Notes under the pieces: model-generated
What the model was told of the DNA's origin: nothing
The model's database searches: none
The model's input: the letters and a program-made list of their open reading frames with translations, nothing else
Position numbers and translations under genes: made by a program
Shown here: positions 51,403-61,430 of the stretch, one piece after another
Layout: every line of letters starts with the position of its first letter
Numbering within the stretch: position 1 is the first letter of the stretch
DNA from: Maribacter sp044594925
Lineage (GTDB): Bacteria; Bacteroidota; Bacteroidia; Flavobacteriales; Flavobacteriaceae
Assembly (NCBI RefSeq): GCF_044594925.1
Contig: NZ_CP138991.1
Location: 3,286,001-3,350,000 of the forward strand
DNA length: 64,000 nucleotides
Direction of reading: 5' to 3'

Positions 51403-54141
51403 TTATACCTCCTTTTCTAAAAAATCTATTTTTGGATTCGTGATTTCAGTAATGAGGTTAAACAAACAGCGTTCAAATTCCGTTAAAATTTCAGGTGTGA
51501 TGGTTTGTTCTTTACTCTTTTTTGAAAATTCCTTTTTCGCAAAGTATAAGGTCCCTGCCCTCAGATTCTTGAGGGCTACTATACCAGCTCGTATTTGATG
51601 ACCTGGATGCTGTTGAAGATACATATAAGAATAGCATAAAAGTTGAAACGCCTTGCTGTATTGATAATCTTCCACTAGGGAGTCCCATTCCGTTAGTTCT
51701 ACATTTCTTTTTTCTACTTTCCCAGTTTTATAGTCAATAATTCTCGTAGTTCCGTCTACTTCATCTATACGATCAAGTTTGCCTTTCAGTACTACAGGAT
51801 AATCAATCCCGGGTATATTAAGCGTTACGGAAAGTTTTTCTTCTAAGGCTATTATTTTAGTTGTAAACTTGCTTAGCCCGTCAATTTCGGTTGTTATAAA
51901 ATTTTCAATGTATTTGATGATAACATAATAAGAAATAAGGTTCTTACCTGTGCTGAAATCACCGTCGAGATAGGTTTTCTTAAAATTCTTTTTGACAGTA
52001 TCCTCAATTTGTAATTTTGCTTTTTCCAGTCCATCCTTTGATAAATGTTTACCCACAAATGGGGTGTATAATTCTTCTAAAGTGTCATGAACTATGGTTC
52101 CAAATGTATTTGCCGCCAGAGTTTCTTCTACGGAAGCAATGGTATTAATGCCCAAAAGGTTCTGTTTATAAAAGTCTATGGGGTTTCTAATGTAGTTACT
52201 TAATGAGCTTGGAGAGAACCCTTTCTCAGCATATTTAGCTATAAGTGAAGTTAAGCTATCAGTTTTTACTATTCTTTCAGGGTTTTCTTGTATGATGTTT
52301 ATTTGAGGGGAGGCTATAATTTCGGTAACGTCTTTCCTATTGGGGTCGGTTAATAGCTGTGTAATAAGTCTACTTTTCTCACCACCTTCCAGTACGTCTG
52401 GTTCGGTATTGTAAATTAGGTGAATATTTTGAGCGCGTTGCAATAGTCTATAAAAGTGATAGGTGTAAATGGCGTCTTTTTCTTTATAGGTAGGTAGGCC
52501 ATGGGCTATTTTTAAATCGAAAGGGATAAAGGAGTTGTTGGATTTTCCAGAGGGTAAAATACCCTCGTTAACAGAAGTAAGGATAACCGTTTCAAAATCT
52601 AGATTTCTACTTTCTAACATACCCATTATTTGTAGACCTTCGAGCGGATCACCTTTAAAATCCAAAGTTTCGGACGATAAGAGTTGTAGGTATAAACTCT
52701 TTAAACCCTTTAAATTAGTTATATAGTTGTACTTTTCGAGAAGGTCTTGCAACTGGTTGAACAGCGTGTGAAATTTATACAACTGTTCTAATGCTAAATT
52801 GTTCTCATTTTGAACATGAATATCTTTCAATTTAAGAATTATGGCATTACAGTTGTCTATAAATTGTTTTGGTTTAGCTAGGGTAGTACTAAAAAGTAAT
52901 TGCACTACCGTTGCTTTATAATCAAATAAAGTGCTTAGGTTTTTCTTGTTTACGTAGGTCCAATTTTTGGTTCTTATTGTTGTGATAATTTCATTCGTAG
53001 TAATTTCTAAGGTGCCTAAAAGGGCAGATGTGACTGGATGTGCTAGCAAGGCTATAAAATCTTTATAAAACCAGCCTTTCTCGCTTGGTTGTTCGTGAAT
53101 TTCAAAAAGACGTTCAAAGAAACTGGCAATGGAACTATCCCTTAATTGTTGCCCCATGGTTATGTTAACCCTTTCAATAGTATTGGGAATAGAATTTAAA
53201 ATAGGATTGAGAAGGTTCTCGTCTGCTAGAATTAAGGCCGTATTTTTTAATTGATGGGGGGATTCTTCTTGAATTTCTTTAAGAACATTACCCACGTATT
53301 TTGATTGAGAGATATTTTTGGGCACTCCAACGGCGCTAATTTTCTTTTCGGACAAGTAATGATTACTCAATCCTTTTAAGGAGTTCTTTTTCAGATAATT
53401 CCACTGGGTTTTATGATTTCTAATAAATAGACCTGCATCATGAATAGGATCTTCTAAAAAATAGGAATCGATATCAAAATAAATAGTAGACTTAGTAGCA
53501 CTTAATATGGTTTGAATTATTTTACTTTCAGCAGTATTAAGGGCATTAAAACCTATAAACAAATGCGTTTTTGAGTTTTGATTTAAATATTTCTGTATGT
53601 TATTCGCTGCTTCACGATATACCAAACCTTGATGACCATGGTTTTCTTGGAGTAATTTTAAATTGAAAGCGGAGTATAGGGGTGATAAATGATTCCAGAA
53701 ATGAAGATAATTCTTCATTAATTCCGTTTTCTCATCGGTTAGGGACCAATGATTTAGCTCTTGAATAGCAGATAGGTTAGAAAATAGTTTTGGTCCGTCT
53801 ATGAGATAGCGGTCTATTTCATTAAAATCCTGAAGTAAGGTTTGACCCCATTTTAAAAAGGATTCGAAGGTTTCTTTTTCAAAATCGCCAACAGTAAGAT
53901 AGGTTTCATAGAGTTCGAAAAGCTGTTGGGTATTACTTATGTATGTTAGTCCGGCAACCTGTTCAATAAATTCTTCTATACTATATATTAGGGGTGAAAT
54001 AATCGTTTTGCCAATTTTCTTAGAAATAGCTTTTTTGAGAAACGTACCGGCTCGTTTACTTGGAAGAATAAAGACAAGCTGTTCAAAATTATTAAACTCT
54101 AGGTTTATGTCTTCAATTACTTCTTCTATGAAACTTTGCAT
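51403..54141 (-). CDS. addB: AddB/RexB-like PD-(D/E)XK exonuclease subunit
   Basis: 912 residues. The N-terminal half resembles an inactivated helicase domain (VFILPSKRAGTFLKKAI; no full Walker A). The C-terminal PD-(D/E)XK nuclease has TIVHDTLEELY and LDRIDEVDGTTRIIDYKTGK near residue 790. It works with AddA to process double-strand breaks for RecA. The segment SLSNYIRNPIDFYKQNLLG has Asn where AddB proteins with an iron-sulphur cluster have Cys, so the cluster seems absent. Confidence 0.85.
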   Translation of the reverse strand: MQSFIEEVIEDINLEFNNFEQLVFILPSKRAGTFLKKAISKKIGKTIISPLIYSIEEFIEQVAGLTYISNTQQLFELYETYLTVGDFEKETFESFLKWGQTLLQDFNEIDRYLIDGPKLFSNLSAIQELNHWSLTDEKTELMKNYLHFWNHLSPLYSAFNLKLLQENHGHQGLVYREAANNIQKYLNQNSKTHLFIGFNALNTAESKIIQTILSATKSTIYFDIDSYFLEDPIHDAGLFIRNHKTQWNYLKKNSLKGLSNHYLSEKKISAVGVPKNISQSKYVGNVLKEIQEESPHQLKNTALILADENLLNPILNSIPNTIERVNITMGQQLRDSSIASFFERLFEIHEQPSEKGWFYKDFIALLAHPVTSALLGTLEITTNEIITTIRTKNWTYVNKKNLSTLFDYKATVVQLLFSTTLAKPKQFIDNCNAIILKLKDIHVQNENNLALEQLYKFHTLFNQLQDLLEKYNYITNLKGLKSLYLQLLSSETLDFKGDPLEGLQIMGMLESRNLDFETVILTSVNEGILPSGKSNNSFIPFDLKIAHGLPTYKEKDAIYTYHFYRLLQRAQNIHLIYNTEPDVLEGGEKSRLITQLLTDPNRKDVTEIIASPQINIIQENPERIVKTDSLTSLIAKYAEKGFSPSSLSNYIRNPIDFYKQNLLGINTIASVEETLAANTFGTIVHDTLEELYTPFVGKHLSKDGLEKAKLQIEDTVKKNFKKTYLDGDFSTGKNLISYYVIIKYIENFITTEIDGLSKFTTKIIALEEKLSVTLNIPGIDYPVVLKGKLDRIDEVDGTTRIIDYKTGKVEKRNVELTEWDSLVEDYQYSKAFQLLCYSYMYLQQHPGHQIRAGIVALKNLRAGTLYFAKKEFSKKSKEQTITPEILTEFERCLFNLITEITNPKIDFLEKEV

Positions 54142-54155
54142 GTGGTAAAAATAAA

Positions 54156-54184
54156 AAAGCTCCGCAATTTGCGGAGCTTTTTGT
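54156..54184. terminator. Bidirectional terminator between addB and ompA
   Basis: AAAAAGCTCCGC and GCGGAGCTTTTT form a strong stem around a short loop, with A and T tracts on both sides. As both flanking genes are on the minus strand, it terminates ompA. Confidence 0.8.
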
Positions 54185-54212
54185 TTATTAAAACACTTAG
54201 GTTTTTAGAAAC

Positions 54213-55577
54213 TTATTTTACCAAGTTGATTTCTACCCTTCTGTTTTGAGTTCTACCAGCTCTAGTATTATTAGTAGCAATTGGTTTGTCTTCTCCGTAA
54301 CCTACAGCAGATAATCTGAATTCTTCAATTCCTTTCTCTACTAAGAATTCTTTTACAGAAAGAGCTCTTGACTCAGAAAGACTTTGATTCAATTTAGAAC
54401 TACCAACACTATCAGTGTGACCCTCTACAGTAAACTTAGCGTTAGGATATTCTTTCAAGATTGTGATGATATCTACCATTACAGAAGTAGACTCAGCTTT
54501 GATAGAAGACTTACCAGTATCGAACAAGATGGTTCTCGCATAGTCGTTCAATTGTTTCTGAACTTCTTCAGTTACTTCTGGACAACCAGCGTTAGCTACA
54601 GTTCCAGCAACATCTGGACATTGATCGTCTTTGTCTAATACGCTATCACCATCTTTATCTGGCCATGGGCATCCTTTGTTCTCAGCAGGACCTGCTTCGT
54701 TAGGACACTCATCGTCTTTATCAGCAACACCGTCGCCATCAGCATCAGGACAACCAGCTAAAGCAGCAAGACCAGCTTCATTAGGACAAGCATCATCCTT
54801 ATCAGCAACACCGTCACCGTCAGCATCAGGACATCCGTTCATTTCAGCAGAACCAGCTTCGTTAGGACAGCTATCTTTGCTATCTTCTATACCATCGCCA
54901 TCTGCATCAGGACAACCATTGAACGCTTCTAAACCAGCGACTTCTGGACAAGCATCGTCTTTGTCGTATATACCGTCACCATCAGTGTCAGTACCACCGA
55001 ATTTAACAGAAATACCTGCTAAATGTTGGAAATGTTTTACTCCATAATCTTCAAAAGCGTGCTTGTAAGTAGATTGTAAAGTAAGACCAAGGTTTTCAGA
55101 GAACCAAATGTTCAAACCAAGACCACCGTTTACTGTACCAGCACCGATTTCATCAACCCAAGTATAACCACCACCAATCTCGATAAACGGATCGATAACA
55201 GATTCTTTTTTGATGAAGTCATATTTAATTGTACCATCTATAGCGTAGTGAGATAGGTCATCAACTGAAACGTCACCTAATTTGCTTATTTTGTTTAAGG
55301 AACCTCTTGCTCCAATAGAGAATCCGTCTCCAACAGACTTAGATACTCCTACAAAAGAAATTGATGGAAGAATGTTCCAGTGATCGTTCGCATTAAAGAA
55401 TTCATTACCAAAAGAACTCGTAGCACCTACAGGCAGATTGTCTGCACTAGTGGGATATACGTCAATGGCGTTAACCCCGAACTGTACTTGCCAAGGATTA
55501 TTCTCGTCTTGCGCTTGTATGTTGTTAAAACCTACAACGAGTAGGACAACAACTAATAATTTGCTAAGATGTTTCAT
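54213..55577 (-). CDS. OmpA-family outer-membrane protein with thrombospondin type 3 repeats
   Basis: 454 residues from the ATG at 55577. A signal peptide ends at NNIQAQ. An eight-stranded barrel (about 25-195) is followed by five calcium-binding type 3 repeats of the DADGDGVADKDDACPNEAG kind (about 200-320) and a peptidoglycan-binding OmpA domain (LFDTGKSSIKA; EGHTDSVGSSKLNQSLSESR; GYGEDKPI). It tethers the outer membrane to the cell wall. A consensus promoter lies upstream and a strong terminator downstream. Confidence 0.9.
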   Translation of the reverse strand: MKHLSKLLVVVLLVVGFNNIQAQDENNPWQVQFGVNAIDVYPTSADNLPVGATSSFGNEFFNANDHWNILPSISFVGVSKSVGDGFSIGARGSLNKISKLGDVSVDDLSHYAIDGTIKYDFIKKESVIDPFIEIGGGYTWVDEIGAGTVNGGLGLNIWFSENLGLTLQSTYKHAFEDYGVKHFQHLAGISVKFGGTDTDGDGIYDKDDACPEVAGLEAFNGCPDADGDGIEDSKDSCPNEAGSAEMNGCPDADGDGVADKDDACPNEAGLAALAGCPDADGDGVADKDDECPNEAGPAENKGCPWPDKDGDSVLDKDDQCPDVAGTVANAGCPEVTEEVQKQLNDYARTILFDTGKSSIKAESTSVMVDIITILKEYPNAKFTVEGHTDSVGSSKLNQSLSESRALSVKEFLVEKGIEEFRLSAVGYGEDKPIATNNTRAGRTQNRRVEINLVK

Positions 55578-55611
55578 GTTCAAATTTTTAAGTTTAAGTG
55601 TTTATTAGCTG

Positions 55612-55642
55612 CAAATGTAAGTTGTTAAATATTATTAACAAA
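55612..55642 (-). promoter_or_regulatory. Consensus Bacteroidetes promoter of ompA
   Basis: On the minus strand TTTG (55639-55642) and TACATTTG (55612-55619) are separated by exactly 19 nt, matching the TTTG/TAnnTTTG consensus. Transcription would start about 28 nt before the start codon. Confidence 0.75.
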
Positions 55643-55690
55643 ATCAATTTCCTATTTTTTTTAACGCATTTGATAGAATAAATCAAGCAT

Positions 55691-56884
55691 TTAAACGATT
55701 TTTAATTCCTTCCCAACTTCAATAAAAGCTTTAATCGCAAAATCTAAATGGGCTTTTGTGTGCGCTGCGGATAGTTGTACTCTTATTCTTGCCTTATCCT
55801 TAGGAACTACAGGATAAAAGAAGCCTATGACGTAAATACCTTTTTTCAATAGCATGTTCGCCATGTCTTGTGAGAGCTTGGCATCATAAAGCATTACAGG
55901 AACTATTGCAGAATCCCCATCTATAATGTCGAAGCCTGCTTCTTTCATTCCTTTTTTAAAGTAATCGGTATTTTGTTGAAGCGTGTCCCGTAAAGAAGTA
56001 TCGTTTTCTAACATCTCAAAAACTTTAATTGATGCTCCTACGATTGCTGGCGCTAGAGAATTAGAAAATAAATAAGGTCTGGAACGTTGTCTTAAAATCT
56101 CTATGATTTCTTTTTTTGCGGTAGTATAACCGCCCATAGCGCCCCCCAATGCTTTTCCCAAGGTTCCTGTTATGATATCAATTCTGCCCATTACCCCCTT
56201 TTCTTCTAATGTTCCCTTACCTTTTGGGCCAATAAAACCGGTAGCGTGGCATTCATCTATCATGACCATTGCGTCATATTTGTCGGCCAAGTCACAAATA
56301 TGATCTAAGGGAGCTACAAGTCCGTCCATAGAGAAGACACCATCTGTAACTATAATCTTAAATCTAGCGCCATCTTCATTGGCTTGTTGTAATTGCTTCT
56401 CTAAGTCGTCCATGTTGCTATTGGCGTACCTGTAACGCTTAGCTTTACATAACCTAACACCATCTATTATGGAGGCATGGTTTAAAGAATCTGAGATTAT
56501 GGCGTCCTCTGCGGTTAATAACGGTTCAAAAACACCGCCGTTAGCATCGAAAGCTGCAGCGTACAGAATGGTATCTTCCGTACCATAGAATTCTGCTATT
56601 TTTCTCTCTAAAGTTTTATGGATATCCTGCGTACCGCAAATAAACCGAACAGAGGACATGCCAAACCCATGGGAATCCAAGGTATCTTTAGCGGCCTGAA
56701 CTACTTCTGGGTGCGATGAAAGGCCTAGGTAGTTGTTGGCACAGAAGTTAATTACCTCTTCTCCTGTAGAAATTTTTATTACAGCATCTTGGGGAGTAAC
56801 GATAATACGCTCCTCTTTAAAAAGGCCGTCTTGCTGTATTTGATTCAATTCCTTTTCTAAATGTTCTTTAATTTTTCCGTACAT
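55691..56884 (-). CDS. kbl: Glycine C-acetyltransferase (2-amino-3-ketobutyrate CoA ligase)
   Basis: 397 residues of the alpha-oxoamine synthase family, PLP-dependent. It acts in threonine breakdown to glycine and acetyl-CoA. Visible: NYLGLSSHPEVVQAA at about 49-63, SVRFICGTQDIHK at 78-90, the cofactor pocket VMIDECHATGFIG near 206-218 and the PLP lysine in TGTLGKALGGAMGG near 240. The length and sequence match Kbl rather than BioF or SPT. It starts 3 bp after the addA stop. Confidence 0.85.
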   Translation of the reverse strand: MYGKIKEHLEKELNQIQQDGLFKEERIIVTPQDAVIKISTGEEVINFCANNYLGLSSHPEVVQAAKDTLDSHGFGMSSVRFICGTQDIHKTLERKIAEFYGTEDTILYAAAFDANGGVFEPLLTAEDAIISDSLNHASIIDGVRLCKAKRYRYANSNMDDLEKQLQQANEDGARFKIIVTDGVFSMDGLVAPLDHICDLADKYDAMVMIDECHATGFIGPKGKGTLEEKGVMGRIDIITGTLGKALGGAMGGYTTAKKEIIEILRQRSRPYLFSNSLAPAIVGASIKVFEMLENDTSLRDTLQQNTDYFKKGMKEAGFDIIDGDSAIVPVMLYDAKLSQDMANMLLKKGIYVIGFFYPVVPKDKARIRVQLSAAHTKAHLDFAIKAFIEVGKELKIV

Positions 56885-56887
56885 CTT

Positions 56888-59800
56888 TTAGGGTATAAAT
56901 TCTACTTCTATGTTATCGTTAATATAAACAATGATTTTATGTGCTACTACATAATTCATATCTAAAAAAGTAGCGGCGTAGGTATTTAACTGATTTTTGT
57001 ATTTAGGATTTTTACCTCCTGTCTTGTAATCTATGATATAGACTTCCTTATTCTTAATAACTACTCTATCCGGTCTTTGTATTGTTCCGTCTGCTATTAG
57101 AATATCCGTTTCGTTGAGAACGGTTATTCCAGGCTCAAATAATGCCTTCAAATCTTTATGGAGCAAAACTTGAAGAAGGGTTGATTTGATCTGTTCTGAT
57201 TCCCTGGCGATAATAATCCCTTTTTGTACACCAATTTTCAACGCGGTTTCCAAATCCTCTGCGAACTTAATGAGTCCTAAGAGATAATGGATGGTATTTC
57301 CTTTTTTAATCGCTTTTTCTTGTTCGGTATCCCAAAGCATACCAGCTCTTGTTAGGATGCTAAAACTAGGCCTATCTTTATGGGTATATATATAAGGTAT
57401 GGTTGTGGTGTAATTTTCTTTGGACAAATTTTCTTCCTTTTTAGGGGCTACACCGAACTCATAATTAAATGTTTCACCATTCCAAAGCTGCTGTTCCTTT
57501 AGAAAATGAATGAACAGCCCAGAAAAATAATCCGTTTTGTAAGTTTGGTTTTTTTTAAAATCTTGAGCGCTAATGATATACATTGCGCAAACGGCCCTTG
57601 TCAGTGCTACGTAAAGCAAATTAAAGGAGTCCAATTGCAGTTTGCCCTGTTCGTCATTAAAAATTTGAGCTTCCGTATTACCATAATCCAAAACCTCTTG
57701 TTTTTTAGTTATAAGCACTTCACTAAAGCCTGAATAGGCGTCAGAATCCATGGGTATCCAGAGTTTGGGGTCAATTTCCTCATATATATTCGTATTTGCA
57801 TAGGGGTATATCACTACAGGAAATTCTAATCCTTTTGCCTTATGAATGGTCATTATCTGAACTGCAGCGGTGCTTTCTGGAATTACGATACTTATTTTAT
57901 CCTCTTTTTTGTCCCAATAATTTAAAAAGGATTGTTTATCTGCACCATCCTTCTGTTCTATCTCAAAAACAGTATCCATAAAGGCGTTTAAATAGGCATC
58001 TTGAGATTGTGAAAGATTAAAAATTCTAATGGCATATTCCATGCCATCGTAGACTGAAAGTTGTGAAAAAAGGTCACTATTAAAATTGAATTCATTCTGA
58101 AGTCCAGCAGCTAAACCATGAATGTGTTCAAATATAAAATCGTGTTTATGTTCGCTTTTCTTGGAAAGAAAATGTAAAATAGAATAGGAGAATACGAGCT
58201 CTTCTGGTTGTAAGGACCAACGTATAAGGTTTACTAAAAATTGTATTTTGGGACTTGCGGAGAGTAAAAGTGATTCAGACGAGATTACTGGTATATGTTC
58301 CTTCATTAAATAATCTGCCAAGTAGACACCATGTTTCTTCTTGCGAATAATGATACAAATATCCTCAAGATCATAACCGTTGGATAAGGCTTGGTTAATA
58401 GCTTCCAAAGTCTTCTGTCCGTAGTTCTCGTTGGTATCCTCTTCCAAAAAAGAGAGTTTTACGTAACCCCCTTTTTTAGCATTGGTTTCTTGTTTATTCC
58501 CTTCCTTAAAAAAGTGTTTATACTTATCATTTTCTAAAAACTGACTGGCGCTTTGAAAGAAGCCATTGTTAAAGTTGATTATTTCTTTATGACTACGGTA
58601 ATTTTTAGGAAGTAGGTGTGTGTCTGCCGCTACAGAAAAAGGACTGGTTTGTCCTGTAGCTAAATCTAGAAATTGTTCCGCCTTTCCTCCGCGCCATCTA
58701 TAAATCGCCTGTTTTACATCCCCAACTAAAAATAAGAAGCCTGTTTTTCCAAAATCGTCCTCACCTTCTAGAGAACTTCCTATTAAGGGGATTAAGTTGG
58801 TCCATTGCATTTCTGAAGTATCCTGAAACTCATCTATAAAATAGTGACGGTATTTTTCTCCCAGTCGCTCATAAATAAAGGGTGCGGGTTGGTTCTTTAT
58901 TTCATTGGAAATAATGGAATTGAATTCTGAAATTGATAGTTGGTCCTTTTCCTTTTGAATCGCCACTACCTCTTGTTGAATGGCGTTCAGTAAAGTAAGC
59001 GGTACGAGATTTCTATAAACGTTGTGTGCAAAACTTCTTTTATAAATCAATGTTTTTAAGTCCAAATATTGTTGCAAAAGCCGAATAGGTATTTCGATTG
59101 ATGGTAAAACAACATTTGCTTTTACTATTTTTCCACTGATTAGATTTTCTTCTAGCTTGTTTTTGTATAAGATGGAAGGGGATAAAACTCCGTCTTTTAT
59201 TTTTTTAAAATGATTTGGCAAAGTTTGATAAGGAAAATCGCCCATCTCAAGACCGCTTCCCTCAATATATTTAAGCGTCTCCGTAGCCATCGTGGATAAT
59301 TCTTTTTCTAAGCTCTGAAGTTGACCAATGATTTTTTCCTTAAGCACCTTGAAGCTTAGAAGGTCTTTATCTTTTAATGAAGCTAAATGTGTAATATTAT
59401 TTTCATTAAAAAGTAGTTTTCCAATTTTTAAAAGGTCGTAGCCAATGTCCCAACTACGGTCATCGTCAATTTTTTCAAGCGCAAAATTTAAAAGAACTTT
59501 TGTAAGTTCTTTGTCCTCCCCCGCTTTGGATAGTATTCTGGCGACTGCCTCATCCAAGAGCAAATCCGTATCTAGGACAACTTCAAAGTTTTGAGGAATT
59601 TTCAAATCTCTGGCAAAAGTTCGTATTAGTCTATGCGTAAATTTATCTATGGTAGAGATGTCAAAAAAAGCATAATTATGAAGAATTTCTTTTAGCCGTA
59701 GCTCACTGAGCTTTTGAAGTTCTGGAACCGATAGTTCAAGCGCATCCATAATTTCTAGAAATAAAGGAGAGGCTTTCTCGTTCGCTGTAACCTTACTAAA

Positions 59801-59986
59801 GTTAAAAAGGCTTTGTAAAATACGTCCCTTCATCTCATTAACCGCTTTATTGGTGAATGTGATGGCTAATATTCTTTTAAAACTAAAAGGTCTAGAAAGA
59901 ATAATTTTAAGATATGCACTGGACAAGGTATAGGTTTTACCAGACCCAGCCGATGCATTGTAAATTTTAAAGGAACTATTATCCAC
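56888..59986 (-). CDS. addA: AddA/RexA-like UvrD helicase-nuclease
   Basis: 1032 residues. Walker A is ASAGSGKTYT at 11-20, AITFTNKAVNEMKGR is motif Ia, YFIDEFQDTSEMQW is motif II near 385, VGDVKQAIYRWRGG motif III, and MTIHKAKGLEFPVVIYPY and LLYVALTRA are motifs V and VI. The C-terminal nuclease has RPDRVVIKN with IIDYKTGGKNP near 998. It is the ATP-driven partner of AddB in break repair. The gene is separated from addB by kbl and ompA. Confidence 0.88.
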   Translation of the reverse strand: MDNSSFKIYNASAGSGKTYTLSSAYLKIILSRPFSFKRILAITFTNKAVNEMKGRILQSLFNFSKVTANEKASPLFLEIMDALELSVPELQKLSELRLKEILHNYAFFDISTIDKFTHRLIRTFARDLKIPQNFEVVLDTDLLLDEAVARILSKAGEDKELTKVLLNFALEKIDDDRSWDIGYDLLKIGKLLFNENNITHLASLKDKDLLSFKVLKEKIIGQLQSLEKELSTMATETLKYIEGSGLEMGDFPYQTLPNHFKKIKDGVLSPSILYKNKLEENLISGKIVKANVVLPSIEIPIRLLQQYLDLKTLIYKRSFAHNVYRNLVPLTLLNAIQQEVVAIQKEKDQLSISEFNSIISNEIKNQPAPFIYERLGEKYRHYFIDEFQDTSEMQWTNLIPLIGSSLEGEDDFGKTGFLFLVGDVKQAIYRWRGGKAEQFLDLATGQTSPFSVAADTHLLPKNYRSHKEIINFNNGFFQSASQFLENDKYKHFFKEGNKQETNAKKGGYVKLSFLEEDTNENYGQKTLEAINQALSNGYDLEDICIIIRKKKHGVYLADYLMKEHIPVISSESLLLSASPKIQFLVNLIRWSLQPEELVFSYSILHFLSKKSEHKHDFIFEHIHGLAAGLQNEFNFNSDLFSQLSVYDGMEYAIRIFNLSQSQDAYLNAFMDTVFEIEQKDGADKQSFLNYWDKKEDKISIVIPESTAAVQIMTIHKAKGLEFPVVIYPYANTNIYEEIDPKLWIPMDSDAYSGFSEVLITKKQEVLDYGNTEAQIFNDEQGKLQLDSFNLLYVALTRAVCAMYIISAQDFKKNQTYKTDYFSGLFIHFLKEQQLWNGETFNYEFGVAPKKEENLSKENYTTTIPYIYTHKDRPSFSILTRAGMLWDTEQEKAIKKGNTIHYLLGLIKFAEDLETALKIGVQKGIIIARESEQIKSTLLQVLLHKDLKALFEPGITVLNETDILIADGTIQRPDRVVIKNKEVYIIDYKTGGKNPKYKNQLNTYAATFLDMNYVVAHKIIVYINDNIEVEFIP

Positions 59987-60106
59987 TTATTTTTACTTGC
60001 AAAATAAGGATTCTAGTACAGTTCTTAACAAATAATTATAGGAATATAAATGTTAAAACCTGTAAATTTGAAAAGCAATTAATATTAATCTTTTAAACTA
60101 TAAATT

Positions 60107-60715
60107 ATGGCTTTTGAATTACCCAAATTGCCTTATGCATATGACGCTTTAGAGCCACATATCGATGCAAGGACAATGGAAATACATCATACGAAACATC
60201 ATAACGGATATACTACCAAATTAAACGGTGCAATAGAAGGTACTGATTTAGAGGGGAAATCTATTGAGGATATCCTATCTAGTTTGGACATGAACAATGG
60301 CGCTGTACGTAACAACGGTGGTGGCTTTTACAATCATTCGCTTTTCTGGAGCGTAATGTCTCCTAACGGAGGTGGGGCACCTTCAGGAGAACTCGCAGAT
60401 GCTATAAACAGTGCATTTGGTTCTTTTGATGCATTCAAAGAAAAATTCAGCACCGCTGCAGGTACTAGATTTGGTTCTGGATGGGCATGGTTGTGTGTAC
60501 ACGAAGGTGGTAAAGTAGAAGTTTGTTCTAGCCCTAATCAAGATAATCCTTTAATGCCAAATGTTGGCTGTGGAGGGCAACCAATCCTTGGTTTAGACGT
60601 TTGGGAGCATGCATATTACTTAAACTATCAAAATAGAAGACCAGATTACGTAAGTGCTTTTTTCAACGTTATAGATTGGAATAAAGTGACTGAATTATAT
60701 AATGCAGGGAAATAA
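60107..60715 (+). CDS. sod: Superoxide dismutase (Fe/Mn)
   Basis: 202 residues. The metal ligands are H27 (MEIHHTKHH), H77 (YNHSLFW), D164 and H168 (DVWEHAYY). The cytosolic enzyme dismutates superoxide. The metal (Fe or Mn) is not certain; the GGGAPSGELADAI region resembles Mn or cambialistic forms. A TAAATTTG element (60063-60070) lies 37 bp upstream of the start. Confidence 0.9.
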   Translation: MAFELPKLPYAYDALEPHIDARTMEIHHTKHHNGYTTKLNGAIEGTDLEGKSIEDILSSLDMNNGAVRNNGGGFYNHSLFWSVMSPNGGGAPSGELADAINSAFGSFDAFKEKFSTAAGTRFGSGWAWLCVHEGGKVEVCSSPNQDNPLMPNVGCGGQPILGLDVWEHAYYLNYQNRRPDYVSAFFNVIDWNKVTELYNAGK

Positions 60716-60754
60716 GAATAGTTAAGAAAATTCTTGTTAAATAATAGAGTAGCA

Positions 60755-60788
60755 ACCACTTAAAGAGAAATCTTTAGGTGGTTTTTTT
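60755..60788 (+). terminator. Terminator of sod
   Basis: ACCACTTAAAGA pairs with TCTTTAGGTGGT (one wobble) around a GAAA loop, followed by a T run. It is separate from the sRNA hairpins that follow. Confidence 0.75.
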
Positions 60789-60800
60789 GATTTTTATGTA

Positions 60801-60873
60801 TAGAAAAGGGCGGAGAAGTCTCCACCCTTTTCGTCCCAAATCTTACCATAAACTTAACCTACTTATGCTATGG
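60801..60873 (-). ncRNA. Tandem small RNA unit 1 (minus strand)
   Basis: A core of about 40 nt (60834-60873) is followed, on the minus strand, by a GGGTGGAG/CTCCGCCC hairpin (60808-60827) and a short T run. One stem pair is G-U on the minus strand but C-A on the plus strand. A weaker -7 element (TAATTTAG) lies upstream. Core variant: TTTATGG where the other units read TTCATGG. Confidence 0.55.
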
Positions 60874-61010
60874 CAATACTAAATTACTGGTATTGTGGGA
60901 AATAAAAAAAGAAATTTTAAGAAATTTTTAATTATCTCCTCAATACAAGGATAGTTGTAAAAACATCAGGGAGGAATAAAAAACGAGTCTGTTTTTGAAA
61001 TAGGATCAAA

Positions 61011-61082
61011 TAAAAAAGGCAGAGCATAGCTCTACCTTTTTTCCCCAAATCTTACCATGAACTTAACCTACTTATGCTATGG
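61011..61082 (-). ncRNA. Tandem small RNA unit 2 (minus strand)
   Basis: The same core (61043-61082) with terminator stem GGTAGAGC/GCTCTGCC (61018-61036) and six T on the minus strand. TACCTTTG (61088-61095) is an exact -7 element 5 nt before the core, so the start of transcription lies at or within its first bases. A TTTC stands near the -33 position. Confidence 0.65.
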
Positions 61083-61217
61083 TTCTTCAAAGGTAAAAGC
61101 TTTAATTTTTTTGTGAAAAGGTATTTGTTTAAAGGTTTATTATAGGGTTGAAATACCTCTTGTGTATTATTATCTTACAGTAAATGAAGGAAGTTGGGAG
61201 GTATTAAAAATTGGATA

Positions 61218-61287
61218 ATAAAAAGGCGGAGCATTGCTCCGCCTTTTCCCCAAATCTTACCATGAACTTAACCTACTTATGCTATGG
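61218..61287 (-). ncRNA. Tandem small RNA unit 3 (minus strand)
   Basis: The same core (61248-61287) with terminator stem GGCGGAGC/GCTCCGCC (61225-61243). TACTTTTG (61293-61300) provides the -7 element. About 55 bp upstream of the core are nearly identical to unit 2, so these two units share a recent duplication including the promoter. Confidence 0.65.
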
Positions 61288-61430
61288 TTCTTCAAAAGTA
61301 AATGCTTTAATTCTTTTGGAAAAAGGTATTTGTTTAAAGTACAATATATAGGTTAAAAGGTAATGGATCATAATTTAAAGAAATAGGGTTTTTCTATTTT
61401 AGACTTGTTGAGGAAGAGATTTTTGCTAAA

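Noticed and set aside
54600..54990. Tandem DNA repeat (minisatellite)
   Set aside because: It encodes the thrombospondin type 3 repeats of the OmpA protein, with protein-level rather than DNA-level periodicity.
61056..61349. Plus-strand micro-ORFs starting MNLTYLCYG in the same repeats
   Set aside because: Unit 1 lacks the ATG, the codons show no synonymous variation, and the ends differ in length and frame. The covarying hairpin points to minus-strand RNA.
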